64,000 bases of DNA from Lunularia cruciata (lineage: Eukaryota; Streptophyta; Marchantiopsida; Lunulariales; Lunulariaceae). Position numbers and translations under genes: made by a program. Each line of letters begins with the position of its first letter. Within the stretch, counting starts at the first letter, position 1. The stretch covers positions 54,376,501 to 54,440,500 of the forward strand of contig OX419761.1 of NCBI GenBank assembly GCA_948567375.1. The letters run 5' to 3'. The notes under the pieces are model-generated. The model was not told the origin of the DNA, did no database searches, and worked only from the letters and a program-made list of their open reading frames with translations. Below, piece after piece: positions 35,234 through 48,469 of the stretch.

Positions 35234-35790
35234 TGTGGCACTTGAGAGTCCATGTATGACTTATGTGTGAGTTGTGCTTTTATAGTTTGTGATGTTGACA
35301 ATGATGTATGTTTTTTAGCAATGTATATATGCACGATAGCTGTCATGCCATTTGTAACATCACACTTAGATTGCTCGGACTCTGGAGTAGTAGTGTTGGT
35401 AGTTAGAGGTATTTTGGTAGTTACTCATAGATTAATTATTGATTGTCAGAGTTCCTATTGGGGCACTGACTACTACATGGTAGGGCTCATTGTCACTTGC
35501 ACTATTTTCACCATCAAGTGTGCCATCAATGGGACTGTTAGGGTTGGAGATCTAGGTCAAAATTAGAGGTATACCTTGGAAGTGTAGCTCCAAAGAGCTC
35601 ACTTCTTTGATGTTGAGCATTTGAGTTCTTGGTTGGAGTGGATAGAAAGCCAACAAGCATCACCTAGAGTCTCTTAGCTAGAGTGGTGTGGCTTGACTAT
35701 AATCAATGCTCAATTTTTAGTAGATTATTGAGTGATAGATCAAGTAGTGATCTGATTGAGTGTGATTTGAGTTGTGAAAAAACTCATTAT
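35234..35790 (+). mobile_element. 3' LTR of the PHD-type backbone, 557 bp
   Basis: Starts TGTGGCACTTGAGAG after the polypurine tract and is collinear with 9662-9115 (minus strand) and, from base 120 on, with 6485-6872. The end near CTCATTA is not a clear CA terminus. Confidence 0.85.
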
Positions 35791-35892
35791 TGTGTCACTT
35801 GAGAGTCTATGTATGACTTATGTGTGATTTGTGCTTCTATAGTGTATAATGTTGATAGCAATGTATGTTGTATAGTGATGTATATACGCATG
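35791..35892 (+). repeat. Extra copy of the LTR start after the backbone 3' LTR
   Basis: Begins TGTGTCACTTGAGAG and repeats the first 100 or so bases of the adjoining LTR in the same orientation. It mirrors 9030-9114 in copy A. Confidence 0.85.
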
Positions 35893-35899
35893 ACACCAC

Positions 35900-38100
35900 T
35901 CACTAAAGGCATAAATCAATAATTGGAATTTAAGTAAAAGCAACAAAGGGATTTTGGCACTTTTGCTTTATTCATGATCAAAGGATTGAATGAAATATTT
36001 ATACTTGGTTGAAACTTTAATTTTTTTCTTCCTCCTCTAAGCCAAATAAATCTAATGGTTGAGGACAGCCAAAGATCTTCTTGACTCATCCTCAATATAC
36101 AATGGTAATCCTATCTTCTTACATGTAGGATAATTAAGCACCTTATATGTGTTAAAGAAGGCATCAATTCTTCCCCAAAGAAAAATAAAAAATTTGTGTC
36201 CTTCAAACTTACTACTCTAAAGGTTACATCTATGAGTATTTACCACTATGAAGGCCTTTAGATTGCTTCCTACTTTGAAGATCCTAAAACTACAAAGAAC
36301 TTCTTATAGCAAAGTATCTTTGGCCTAAAGTACTATTGTGAAGAATTATCTTCAACTTTACAAATCCTAATAAGGAGGTTGATCCACTCCTTATAACCTA
36401 CTATTCTGAATAGATAGGTATCATAGGTCTTAGTGAATTTCTTATCTCTGTGTTTTCTAATTTTAACTACTAGCTAGTCTATCTTGTCTTATTTGTATAT
36501 CACTCACTCAAGCTTTTGGACTTGTAGCTTAAACTCATACACTTGTCATTTTTATCCTTCCTTGAGCTGCTTCTAGCATTGCCATAAATTGATCTTGTGC
36601 CTACTCAAGTTGCTTGAGGGTTTTGCTTTCTCTTTCTCTAAATGGTTGTGCAATGCATCTACTTCTTTCTTTAAATTTTCCATAATTTAGGATCAATTAA
36701 TTAACCTCTCTTTCTTCTCCTTCTAATCCTTCAACTTGATCCTCCAAGTAAGTAGCCAACTCCTTTTGATATTTGGATATTTATACTTCCAAAATGACCA
36801 CTCAAATCTTGGTCTCTAGTTTTTCCCAAATACTCCTTAGCCTTCAACTATTGTTCATGACCTTGATGTTTTTGCTTGTGCTCAAGCCAAAGTGCTTGCA
36901 AATCTCCTTGTAGCTTCAGAATGTATTTTTCACATTGGTTGTGATCTATTGCAAGTGAAATGTTCTTCCTCTTCAATTTGTAGTTTTCTTGCACAAGGAA
37001 GTTCAACTTCCTTGCCTCTTTTTTGTATAGGTCTTTGCTCTTCTATAAATCTCCTTCCATCTATTTTCCTTTCCCTTACTGGTATAGATTACCTAATGGA
37101 GCTTTTGGATCAGCATGGTGTAATCAACCATATTTCTTAGACTTCTTAGCATTTGAGCAAAATGAGTTCCATCATTTGCAAGGCTACACCTACTAAGTGG
37201 ATTATGAAATTTCCACCTTCCTTGAAAGATACTCTACATTTTAAGCCACTTCTCCTCTTACTTGGGTATGCATTCTACTCAAAAGATCTTTGCCTTCTTC
37301 TTCCACATCTACTCTCTCTCTTACTTCTTGATATTGTTCTTTGGCCTCATGTTATTTATTATTCCAAAGGTCTAGTTGTAAGATGAAGTACCTTGCAAAA
37401 TGAAAGTAGCTCAAAAACTTCTTACCCTCCTCTTTTAGCAATAAATTTAGCCCCATGTAGAAATTTATGGCAAAGGGAACTAAGTAAATTGCTTCACCAC
37501 CTTTCTCAAACTCCTTGCACATGCTCCTTGCTTGGAAGTAGAACATTGCCCAATTTGCTTGTTCTCCTTGGTACAAGTACTCAAAAAGATTGTTTGGCTA
37601 TTGTTGAGGTAGGTTTGGTGATTTTTTGGCTCTTAAGCCAAAATAGTTCCATTATTGCTTTAACAACCATCCTTGGTACGAGATCCTTGTAACTACCCAC
37701 CCTCCATCTTCTATTGGTGGATCTTTCTAATTTGATCACTCGACTCCTTGTCTATAGGTCCAACCTTTGCATCCAAAGTCACACCTTTGGATGAACTTAC
37801 CTTTGCACCAAAGACATAACTCCAATTCTCTTCAGTCTTTGCAAAATGATCTCTCTCAAGTGCTCTATCATCATATATCCTTCCTTCCTTCTTTTCATCT
37901 CATGGATGATGGTGAAACCCCTCAACTCCCAATCTCAAAGCAAGAAAGAAAGGTGCTTTTTCTAGATTAGGTCTCTCCTATAATAAACTGCCCATTTATT
38001 CACCATTGAAGCACAAAGGATTCCCTTAAGGACCTTCTCATGGATTTTTGTATGATCACCATGTTGCCTATTGGGTACACATGTAAAAAATAAACAACTA
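35900..38100 (-). mobile_element. Degraded relative of element E
   Basis: The minus strand carries the E-family protein block at 37352-37576 and, further downstream, Glu/Lys-rich sequence (about 36500-37000). Near 35950-36000 a TTTGCTTTATTCATG-type stretch parallels 31880-31900 of element E. Boundaries are not clear; the right end may be near GGGTACACATG at 38083-38093. Confidence 0.5.
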
Positions 38101-39000
38101 CAAGGGATGGTGGAGAAGTGCAAAGAACTACAAAGGTCTAGTTTGCAATGCTACTATTAGTAGTAACCCCAGATCACAGAATGTACAAATTAGTATTGTG
38201 ATCCAAGAGCTTAAGACTATTCAAGAGCAACTAGAGAAAAGGACCCAAACTAACTTTGCACATTTAGTTTGCACGTCTTTGGCAACTTAGGAGAAGCAAG
38301 TAAGAACTTCTCAAGGTCAAAAATTTAAGTACTCCTTGACCTACAAAACATTGACTTCTTGCATGATCAAGTGTTATGACAAGGTTCAAGATGCGGATCT
38401 CATCAAAGAGGACCTTAATTTGAGTGATTCTAATTGTGTCAAGGCCGTCTTGTATATACTTGAGTCCATCAAACCCATAGTGAAGGGACTTCTTGTAGCC
38501 TACCACCCAAATTGGAAAACTAGGGTAAGAAGTCTTGTACCCCCTATTGTAGTACATGAGGATTTCAATTATGTACTTAGCCACAACTGAATCCTTCATG
38601 TATTTTTTTGGTTTTAAGACCATGCATGATTGACAGTCCTAACCAACACATTGTTGTGTTGGCTATCCTTGGTATTTTGAGGTCCCACCCTAACCGTCAC
38701 AACTTGTTCCAACATGGAGACAACCAGATTACTTACACCATTGGACATCCTACTATGAGGCCTAAGGGAAATACTCAAGGAGAGGCTAGACATGGAGGTA
38801 CCCCATGCAATGGGAATTCATCACTTCTCCTATGGGAAGAAGTCCCATTGTTGGTTAGAAGTACGACTCCATCCTATAGGATTGTGGGAGATCATGAGAT
38901 GCTAGAAAGTTGTTGGAACTAGTGGTATACCACTAAGGGTCCTATAGTGTTTTGTGATGCAGTATCATATGAGGGATCATACAAGAACTTAATATCGGAT
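38100..39000 (+). other. Unassigned sequence with a short open frame
   Basis: The 84-codon frame 38336-38590 (MIKCYDKVQDADLIKEDLNL and onward) has a protein-like composition and ends in a stop, but I recognise no family. 38608-38922 is also open with repeat-like composition. Given the setting, decayed transposon gag sequence is likely. Confidence 0.35.
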
Positions 39001-42000
39001 GAGAGCCAAATTCTTTCCCCAAGGAAATAAAATTAATAAAAGAGGTAAATTGCACTTGCACTCCTTGCTCGGAGTGCAAGGACTCAAGAGAGGGCTATAT
39101 AGTAGGGAAAGAAGAAGGACATTTGTGGGATAGACTACATTGCATGAGTATACGAGGAATGTCTGCAAGAGAATATCGCTTGTGGGATGAATTAAGTATG
39201 AACTAGCTGTTGTTCTTGGGTATGGTAGCCAACACTACAAGCATGTAAAGTGGTTAGAAAGTAGCCATTAAGACTCTAGTGGCATATTGACAAGTAGATT
39301 ATGTACATCTAGAGGAGAAGACATCTAAGGTTGGAGAGCTAATTAGCATTTGGAGCATGAGCTACCAAGGAGGCAGTGACCGCATTCAATATAGTGATTA
39401 GGGTAGGAAAAGAAATTTCTTTTAAGTTTAGGATCCAATATTTAAGGAATTAATCTCCTTGTGAGCATAATCTTGAATTCTAGCATACACAACTCAAGGA
39501 TTCCTTAAGAATTAGAGAATTAAAGATTAATAATAACACACCATCTATGAGAAGGACTAGCAAGTGCAATACAAGAATTTGATACCCTCCTCTCTTAGGA
39601 TTGTATCTATGGGAAGGACTAGCGACTACAATACAAGAATTGGACACTCTCCTCTCGTAAGATTGTATTGTGACCTTTAAGCCTAAAGGCCATTGCATTA
39701 TAAGGCTAGTATAAAGTTGTGCATTCTTATCCTAGCTTGGTGTAAAAGGGATGAATGGTGAATTGCAATTTCTTGGATTGCTTGTTGTTTTTGTTGTTAA
39801 TTAGTGCTCCTCGGTTGATCATTGCATTGATCTATTGAATAGCCAATGGATTAGGAATCTATTTATAGATCTATTTTTGACCTTCTTAAGTGATATATCA
39901 TTGAGGCCAAAGGTTTGTAGGAGTGATAGACCTTCAAACCATTGGTGAGGGTAAATGTCTATGAGAGATTCTCATCCCTTGGTGGAATTATGATTAGCTA
40001 TGGGAACCCCAAGTACAATGCCTCTCCAAGCCACATAAATGGCAGGCCAGCAAGCATGTACCATCACCTTCCTTGCTCCTATAGCTCTTTGCATTTCCAC
40101 TACAAGATTGGATAATCCAACCAACAATTGGATGAATGTGCATAAGGCACAATACATGTGCACATTCATCCAATTATGCATGATATTATAAGAACTTAAG
40201 GAAGACTTTATAAGAGCAGCCAATAATTTCATTAGAACTATTAGCACCCATATCTTTCCAACTTGTAGCCGTGTAGCAGTTAGAAATCTTGTGCATTAGC
40301 AATTGATAAATTTTATAACTTTCAAATGACTAAAACTACTTAAGTCCAATGTTCAAAGTGCCTTATGTTTAGTTTAAAGTGGAAAGTGAATAAAGTGAAG
40401 AGTTCTCACCTCTTTGTTGCTTTCCTCAATTACCTTGTGAAATTTGATTTCTTTAGGTTTGTGCCTTGATGGATATTTGCAATATGCATTGTTGACTACT
40501 TGCTGTGTGTTTGATCCTTGGAGTATGCAGCAATTACTTGTAATCAATGCCTTCATGGTGTTTTGATCCACTATAGGGTTGATGCATTCATGAGTACAAA
40601 GTTAGAGAAATTTGCATTTTGTGAAGTTGTTGTGATCTTTGCAAGACTAGAGTTTTTGCAAGAAGAGTAGAATGCTAATCTTTGGAGTATGAACTTTGAC
40701 AAAGTCTTTGAAAGATGGTAGGCATAGCAAGAAGTGTAGAACAAACATCTTTGCAAGATCAACCCATGAGAGTTCTTTGGAAGGTGTTTGCACCTTTGGA
40801 TTGAAACATCACATTCTGGATTTTGAGTGGAATCTTAGCTTTGGTGATTGTTATTTCTATTTTGTCTTTCTACACCATGCATTCTTGGTGACATTATCCT
40901 CTGAGTTGTTTCAAGTGGTGAGTTGTTTCAAGTGGCTAAATGATTAATATTCGAGAACTAATTTGTTACACTTTCCTTCATATCTGATCATTTGTTAGTC
41001 ATATCCTTGTGCAAATGTTTTCTTATTACTGAAATACCATAATTTAGTGTTTGCGGAGTTGTACCAATACAATAACAAATTTTTTTAAGTTACAGAGTAA
41101 AATTTAAGATTATTTAGAAAGAAAACATAGAATCTCTAATCTCTAACCGTATACTTTAATTGTAGATTGTAGATAAAAAATTATGGTGATTTAACTCTTA
41201 TTGATGATGTTTGTTTCTTTTTCATTTCATTGAAACTAAAGAGTAGATCTATAATCGTTCTTAGACCTATTTATAATCAATCTATTACTATAAGATACTA
41301 TAATTTTAAAAGAACTTAAAAATATAATATTCTTAAATCCACTTTTTACTTATGAGATATCTCTTTTTATCAATATAGAGAAATTAGAGCTATATTTTTC
41401 CAATTATACTATAATTTAATGTTGATTTTTCATGGAATAGATAGTAAAAAAGAGATTTAATATCATTCCTTGATTTACCTTATAAATTTTGATTTTGATT
41501 TAAATAAATATTTGAATTATATTTTAAAAAAAATTCTTCCTCATAAGATAATCTATTAAAATAAAAAAAAATAGAAGTAGAGGTTGCAAGCTCTTATTTA
41601 CTTTATGGATAAAATTAAACTTTCTTTTGTAGATATGATGTTTAAAATATTTTATTTTTTTATTGAAATAAATAATAGAACTATAATTACTGTGTCATTA
41701 CAAATATAAATGTAAGTTAGATGAAACAAAATATTGTGAATGAGGTTTTATTATACTATTAATATAATAGAAACTACAAATTCAATCTTTCAGTGGGAGA
41801 TAATGGAATTTAATTCTCTATTTTAGTATTGAACTCTTATCTATTCTGTATTAAATGAGATTACTTTACAAAAATAAAAATAGATTTGATATCCTATCAT
41901 TTCATCATTCAATGACTAAATACGTGAGAGGAATTTTTTTAAGTCCTTATTAAAATAAAAGTATAAAAAATTAAACTAAAGAATAAAAATAAAAATTGAG

Positions 42001-42860
42001 AATTTGCAATATCTAATATGATTCTATTTAAGAAAGAATAGTGATCCAGTATTTTATTTAATTACATTTCACTTAACTTCATTCATTTGAAGTATTCAAA
42101 ATTTCTTTAATACAAGAATTTCTCTCAATAAAAGCTGATTTTTGTCTCATGTTAGATAAATAGCAAACTAACAAGAACTATACCATAAATCTAAAATTTG
42201 TCACTTTTATAAATTATTGCCAAATTTTTTACATATTTAATGTGCTTAATGTTTGCATAAAATTAAAACAATAAATCTAGCATAACTTACATTTACTAGA
42301 TTTTGTTGATAATGACTATGCTTCAAATTTTTTATTTACAATTATATAATTTATAATCAAAGAATAAAAGTACCTTGTGTATGATAAAAAAAAATCAACT
42401 CAATAACTGAAAAATAGTTTATTCAACTACTCAAATATGCAATGAAACCTTGGAGTCTAGAACTATACTTATTTCTTAAGTGGTTCAATATTTATCAGCT
42501 ATTCTCAAATATTAATTTTTATTTATGAGTTTAAATAGATAATTCAAATTTATTTGAACCTATGTTTAAATTCTATGATATCAGCTTGTAGTAACCCTTA
42601 TTGTTCTTCCATTTGACTCTATTTAGTTTATTAAAACTAATATTTCTCCAATATTAGGTAATGTGAAATTTCTAGAATTATCACTTGAATTTATATCACA
42701 TACTCTAAAAGAAGAAGATACAACAAAGATTTTGAGAAGAGATAATCATAAACTATAAAGAAGGGAAAATATAAAGACTACTAGGTATCTTAGATGCAGC
42801 AGGGCAGATTTCTCATACCTACTCTATTAGGATGTAACCCCATTTTACATATTCTGTCTC
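39001..42860. other. No gene recognised
   Basis: 39001-40950 has mixed composition, with small local duplications (for example GAGTTGTTTCAAGTGG twice near 40900-40940) and no domain. 40950-42800 is strongly AT-rich with stops in all frames. Nothing supports a gene or RNA. Confidence 0.5.
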
Positions 42861-42862
42861 AA

Positions 42863-42919
42863 CCTTGCACGGCTTGATGGGGTCTTCCCATCCTTCGTGT
42901 TTTCCACGCGGTCGCCTTT
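42863..42919 (+). repeat. 57-nt dispersed motif, copy 1
   Basis: The core reads CCTTGCACGGCTTGATGGGG, followed by TCTTCCCATCCTTC and CGGTCGCCTTT. GATGGG and CCCATC can pair as a 6-bp stem with a 5-nt loop. Copies 2 and 3 are at 43829 and 54537. Confidence 0.8.
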
Positions 42920-43828
42920 CCCCATTAAAAACATATAAAGAAAAGAAAAAAAAATAACTATATATATACAAAAACTTATGTATATTAAAAAATGTGAAAA
43001 GTAGGAATGCATTTCGTAGTACGAGCTCGACCCTTAATTCATTGTACCCGAATACACTCTTCACGTGGGTTTAAGAAGCAAGAAAGAATTGATTTCAAAT
43101 ATTCATCCTTGCTCATCTTGCAGACATAGTTTTTGTTTAGTTGTCTGTATTTTATAACCTTTTCGTTCGAATCATTGAAACACCTTTATCAGTAAAGAGT
43201 TTTATCAAATTGTTCATGCAAATGATGTCGTGAATTTTAGGCTCCTATTTACTTTCTTTTTTGAGAGATAAAGAGGCATTGAAAACCAAATCCAAGAACG
43301 ACATATTTCTTTTCTTATTTAATCTTACACTAGCAGAATAATAGTGATTCTACAATGCGATGGAGGAGACCACCGATTGAGCTACATTCATTTCATACAT
43401 ACATACAATTTTCTTGTTGCGTAGTTTATTTCGCTTGTTTCGAGATTTTATAGCAAAAAAATAAGTCTTCTTATAGGTAGTCCCCTAAAAATCTATGGGA
43501 CGTGTGGAAGTGGTTTATAAAATGTTGTGGAATGCAGTTCATTTAGTGAAAATGTGTATATTTTTTCTAAAATGATTCATTCTAGCTCTTCTGAGAGAGG
43601 CGAGCCAAAAATATACCTCGAAGGAAAGAGAAGAAATAGTATAAAGCACAGAATTTTTTTTATTTGTACACTGATGCATGTATGGGTTCACTCAGTGAGT
43701 TAAGAGATTTTCTATATGAATATCCCGTCAACATTTAAGATGGTCACTTTTCTCCTTATAAGTTTCCTGAGATTTCGTTGTTTCTCGAATTCAAACCCCC
43801 GAAGCAATCATCTATTAATCAGTCTTAT

Positions 43829-43885
43829 CCTTGCACGGCTTGAAGGGTCGTCCCAGCCTTCTTGTTATCCTACACGGTCGCCTTT
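43829..43885 (+). repeat. 57-nt dispersed motif, copy 2
   Basis: It shares CCTTGCACGGCTTGA and CGGTCGCCTTT with copy 1. The middle reads AGGGTCGTCCCAGCCTTC, in which GAAGG and CCTTC can still pair. Same strand as copies 1 and 3. Confidence 0.8.
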
Positions 43886-45138
43886 TACTTCGAGATCAAT
43901 CACCTCTTCTATGCTTTTTTAGATACTTCTTGATACGTCAATGGGGAGAATATGAAAGACGAGGTCACTTGCAACTTTAGAGGTCTCAGGTCGGCAATAA
44001 TGAGTTTAAGATATGTCAGAAAAGTTCCAGAACAGACGCGTTCGAACGCTCAAAGAGTCGAATTATGGAAGTCGATAGCTTAAACTAGACGTCTTCCCAC
44101 CGATGGGTTTTCCACAGGACGTTTAGCATATCGACAGTCGAATACGTAATCGCCTCAGACTGCGAGTCGAAGGGGGGATAACCATAATTCTCCATTTCCC
44201 CAAAGGGCTTCTGACATAGGCCATGTCAGAAAATTGAATTGCAACAGGAAAGAAGCGACCAGGTTCTACTTTGTGATTTGCATCGACTCTTGAGTCGGAC
44301 GAATCTCCCGTCCCAAGTAAGGACTCTTATCTGTTTGACGAGAATCCGATTGCAGATTTAGTCACGTTTGGAACAGTGTTTTCAGGAAATCCACCATCGG
44401 GACCAAGTTTTTCGCACGTAAGGTCGAAGGTCGTAATGGCCGATAGATTACGTCCTCACTGCCAGGCTAAAACAATGCACAGAAAGAAACCAGAGTGCAA
44501 CATGAGTTGACACGATAGAATAAACACAGTCCACAGTAAATTCAGTTACGTCTTTTGGATGTTACCTTCCACAAGAGATATACTACTCCATCGATGTTAG
44601 TTTGAACTTGTCCAGCATTAATCATGAGTAAATCGAGAATTTTGTGTCATTCAATATTTATAATGGGGCAGTTACATACTCTCTCTCAAATTCATGCAGA
44701 GTGGAGACTATATTTCTTGGCAGGCATCACCAATAGCGTCTCGGAGTGTGCAAGAGCTAATGGGGCCGAGCAAGCACCAATCCAACTGATCTATCAATGA
44801 TACAGAGTAGAGAGACAACCTCTACGAGCATGCTATAAACTATTGATCCTCGAAATTCTGACACAGCCCGTCTTCGACGATGTGCCAAGGAACCGCTGCT
44901 TGCTAGTTTAATATACGAACTCAAAAGTTCAACAAACGTGACACCCAACCATCAACCAGCTACAGCTTGTAGACGTCTCTCTTGGTAAGATGAATTGTAT
45001 CCTGAGTAGAGGGGAGTAAACCCCTAAAAAATTCTAATCTATGACAGATTGTCAAGAAAATCCCAAAAATTGAGCTTCCCACAGGCACCTGCACGTGAGG
45101 ACATCTTATGGTCTAATCTCCCGCAAATCTAATGTGCC
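43886..45138. other. Region downstream of EF-G, no gene recognised
   Basis: 44000-45138 has a more balanced base composition than the AT-rich flanks, but the open frames are short and show no domain. The part next to 45139 must contain the EF-G 3' untranslated region; no clear polyadenylation signal was identified. Confidence 0.45.
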
Positions 45139-48100
45139 CTAGGCAGCAACGGAAGTGTTCTTTGCAGCAATTTGGTTTTGGATGTGTTGTGGCACAACTT
45201 CGAATTTGGCTAACTGCATTGTGTACTGCGCACGACCCTTGGACATGGAACGAAGGTTGCTCACGTACTGGAACATCTCAGAAAGCGGTACCTCGGCGTC
45301 CACAACCTGCAGAATAGGGCCCATGGTTAGTCATAACAATAGTCCATTGGCTGTAAATGAATGTGCAAGCTGCCAATGACAAACGTAAGAAGGTAATACC
45401 ACATAAATAGACTTCTCCATACACACAGACCAGTCTCTAACTCCCATTACCCGAATTGGAAGGTCATAAATGACACAAATGAGGCAAAAGGTTTAGTTTC
45501 CAGAATAGCAGTGGAGCAAATCGTAAAGATAACGGTGGACGTCCAGTTACCTTCATGCCGCCGGGCTTGTCCCCGAAGCTACTGATATTTCCTCTTCGAG
45601 AGTTCAGGTCACCAATGACATCACCCATGTGATCCTCCGGTGTCACTACCTCCACCTTCATAATTGGTTCCAACAGTTTTGGTCCAGCCTTTGAGATACC
45701 CTCCTTAAAGGCTCCTCTAGCAGCAAGCTGGAAAGCTAATACACTGGAATCTACCTCATGGTATGATCCATCTACCAACACAGCTCTTACATCGACCACT
45801 GGGTATCCAGCCAGAACACCGTTGCTCATGCACTCTTCAAGACCCTTCACCACACCAGGAACGTACTCCCTTGGGACAGTTCCTCCCTTGATCTCACTCT
45901 TGAACTCGTAGCCACTGCCTGGCGCGAGAGGTTCAAAACGAACTACAACTTCTGCAAATTGTCCCTGTCCTCCCGACTGTTTCTTGTGAACATACTTAAC
46001 TTCATAGGTCTTGGAGATACTCTCCCTGTAGTTGACTTGTGGGGCACCAACGTTTGCCTCTACCTGCACGTTCAAGCCGAATGACGAACAAAAGTTATAT
46101 ACCGAGTTTTGATCGAAAGGAAAGGACTGAAGTTGAACATTTTGACTTGTTACCATTGAATCTTTCATTTCAGCTGGTCCAACCCAAAAAGGTGGCAGGA
46201 ACTTAATTGACGATGCAAAAATGTCCTGCGATTTTTCCGGCCGTATCGTCAAGGATACACTGCAGTTATGGTCTCCCCAAATGGGATCCTCAAACAGGTT
46301 GCTAGTATATAAAACAGATATGTCCTCCTAAAAAGAAGACATCATGCTCGCAAAGACCATCCAGGTGGTGGATATGTAGATCCTACACCAGGTATCACAT
46401 ACCTTAAATTCCCTCTTCAATCTGTCCACAATAATCTCGAGGTGGAGCTCTCCCATTCCTTCGATGATTGTCTGATTTGTTTCTTCATCTCTGGAAAAGT
46501 GGAAAGAAGGATCCTCTTGAGCCAGCTTGATCAGACCGTTAGACATCTTGTCCACATCGGCTTTGGTCTTGGGCTCGATGGCCACCTTGATTACGGGGTC
46601 TGGGAAGTCCATGCGCTCCAACACGACTGGTTTATCGGGATCACAGAGAGTTTCTCCGGTTATGGTATCCTTCAAACCTGCAAGAGCGATAATATCTCCA
46701 GTCCTTGCAGTCTTCACATCCTCTCGACTATTGGCGTGCATCTCCAACAGACGTCCGATTCTCTCCTTCTTGTTCTTGTTAGCATTCAAAACGTAGGTTC
46801 CTGCAGTCACTTCCCCACTGTAGACTCGTACGAATGTGAGGGATCCCACGAACGGATCCGTCATAATCTTGAAAGCAAGTCCTGAGAATGGCTCAGCATC
46901 ACTGGGTTGTCTGATAATGGCAACATCTGGGTCTTCTCTGTCGGACCCTTTCATTGGGGGGACGTCCAGAGGTGAAGGTAGGTATGCAATAACAGCATCT
47001 AACAGAGGCTGAACACCCTTGTTCTTGAAGGCTGATCCGCAGAGAACCGGGACAAATGACAGGTCTATTGTTCCCTTCCTTATCAACCTGTTGATAGTTT
47101 CTTCATCGGGTTCAATCCCTTCCAGCAAGTAATTCTCCATGACTTCGTCGTCTTGCTCCACCACTGTCTCAACCAGCAAAGCTCGGTATTCGTCTGCAAG
47201 CTCTTTCAAGTCCTCTGGAATGGGTTCACTGAAGAACTTGGCTCCTAATTCCTCACCACCCCACACAACGGCTTCCATCTTCACAAGATCAATGACTCCT
47301 TGAAAGCTTTCCTCGGCCCCGATAGGGATCTGCAGTACCAAGGGATTTGCTCCTAAGTTGGACACAATCATGTCCCTGGTTCGGAAAAAATTTGCACCCA
47401 AGCGGTCCATTTTGTTCACAAAGCAGACACGAGGCACGCCATATTTGTCTGCCTGTCTCCACACAGTCTCTGACTGAGGTTCAACTCCGGCAACGCTGTC
47501 AAATAAGCAAATTGCTCCATCCAAAACCCTCAAGGCTCGCTCCACCTCCAGAGTGAAGTCCACATGACCAGGTGTGTCGATGATGTTAATTCGGTGGTCT
47601 TTCCATTTTGCTGTGGTTGCTGCAGAGGTGATAGTAATTCCCCTTTCTTGCTCTTGCTCCATCCAGTCCATGGTAGCGGTTCCTTCATGCACTTCTCCAA
47701 TCTTGTAGTTCTTTCCAGTATAGAACAAGATACGCTCGGTAGTGGTAGTCTTTCCGGCGTCAATGTGAGCCATGATACCGATATTTCGGTAGTCTGATAG
47801 AGGAACTTCCCTCTTATCACCTGCATTCGTTAGCAGGGGCACCCACAATCAGCCGTCCTCCAAATTCAAACCTCAAAACCCCAATGAACCTCAATAAACC
47901 CCAAATCTATTTGAAGCTACCACTTCAGAGGAAAAGACTTGGAGACCAAGGGCCCTAGGAGAACGAGAGACGAGAAACATTTAAGCTCAAAAGCTACTTG
48001 ACCATACCAATTCGCGAAAAACTCAAGTGAAGTAAAACAAAAATCATAAATTCCAAGACGATTCAGACCACGGGAGCTACCAGAGACACGAAAAGAAACC

Positions 48101-48469
48101 TTAGAACCCAGAGCTAATTCGAAGCTAACGACAACGAGGAGAAACATGAATTTTCAGAAGAAAGACAACAATCAATGAATGAAGTGAATTTCTCTTACCA
48201 TCAGCAGCGGCCATGCACACAACTCCATGTCTCGCGACATTTCCAGGAGCGGCTCTGATACCGTCCGCGAGTTTAATGCGTTGCAGAAGAGCGGCATCAG
48301 AGGAGGTTGCCGAGAGTGGAGATCCTTTCACGGCCTTGAGCCCGGCAAAGGATGCAATTCCTTGCCTCGTCGACCTGCTGCTTCTTCGGGAACTCTTCAC
48401 CCCATCGGCAGCTGGAGTTAGCGCTGCGCCAAGCCCCAAGCGCGAGGCTTGAGCCATAGCTGAAGCCAT
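45139..48469 (-). CDS. Chloroplast elongation factor G, four exons, 789 residues
   Basis: EF-G is the GTPase that moves tRNA and mRNA through the plastid ribosome after each peptide bond (SCO1/cpEF-G type). Exons on the minus strand: 48469-48199, 47820-46403, 46063-45551, 45306-45139. All introns are GT-AG (378, 339 and 244 bp) and the phases join cleanly. Residues 1 to about 85 form a Ser/Arg/Ala-rich transit peptide starting [12 protein letters not shown]. The G domain has AHIDAGKT at about 108-115, then DTPGH and NKMD. Domains II to V follow, ending KNTSVAA. The length is close to the 783 residues of the Arabidopsis protein. The start was chosen at the Met that opens the transit peptide; the open frame extends upstream without a stop, so a longer form cannot be excluded. 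No frameshift or lost motif is seen. A weak TATA-like word (TAAATACA, near 48915) lies upstream on this strand. Confidence 0.95.

Noticed and set aside
43140-43190. Possible tRNA (GTTCGAATC word)
   Set aside because: No cloverleaf arms could be fitted upstream; the word alone is not enough.
46442-46885. Plus-strand open frames inside EF-G
   Set aside because: They are antisense shadows of the large EF-G exon, which carries all GTPase motifs.
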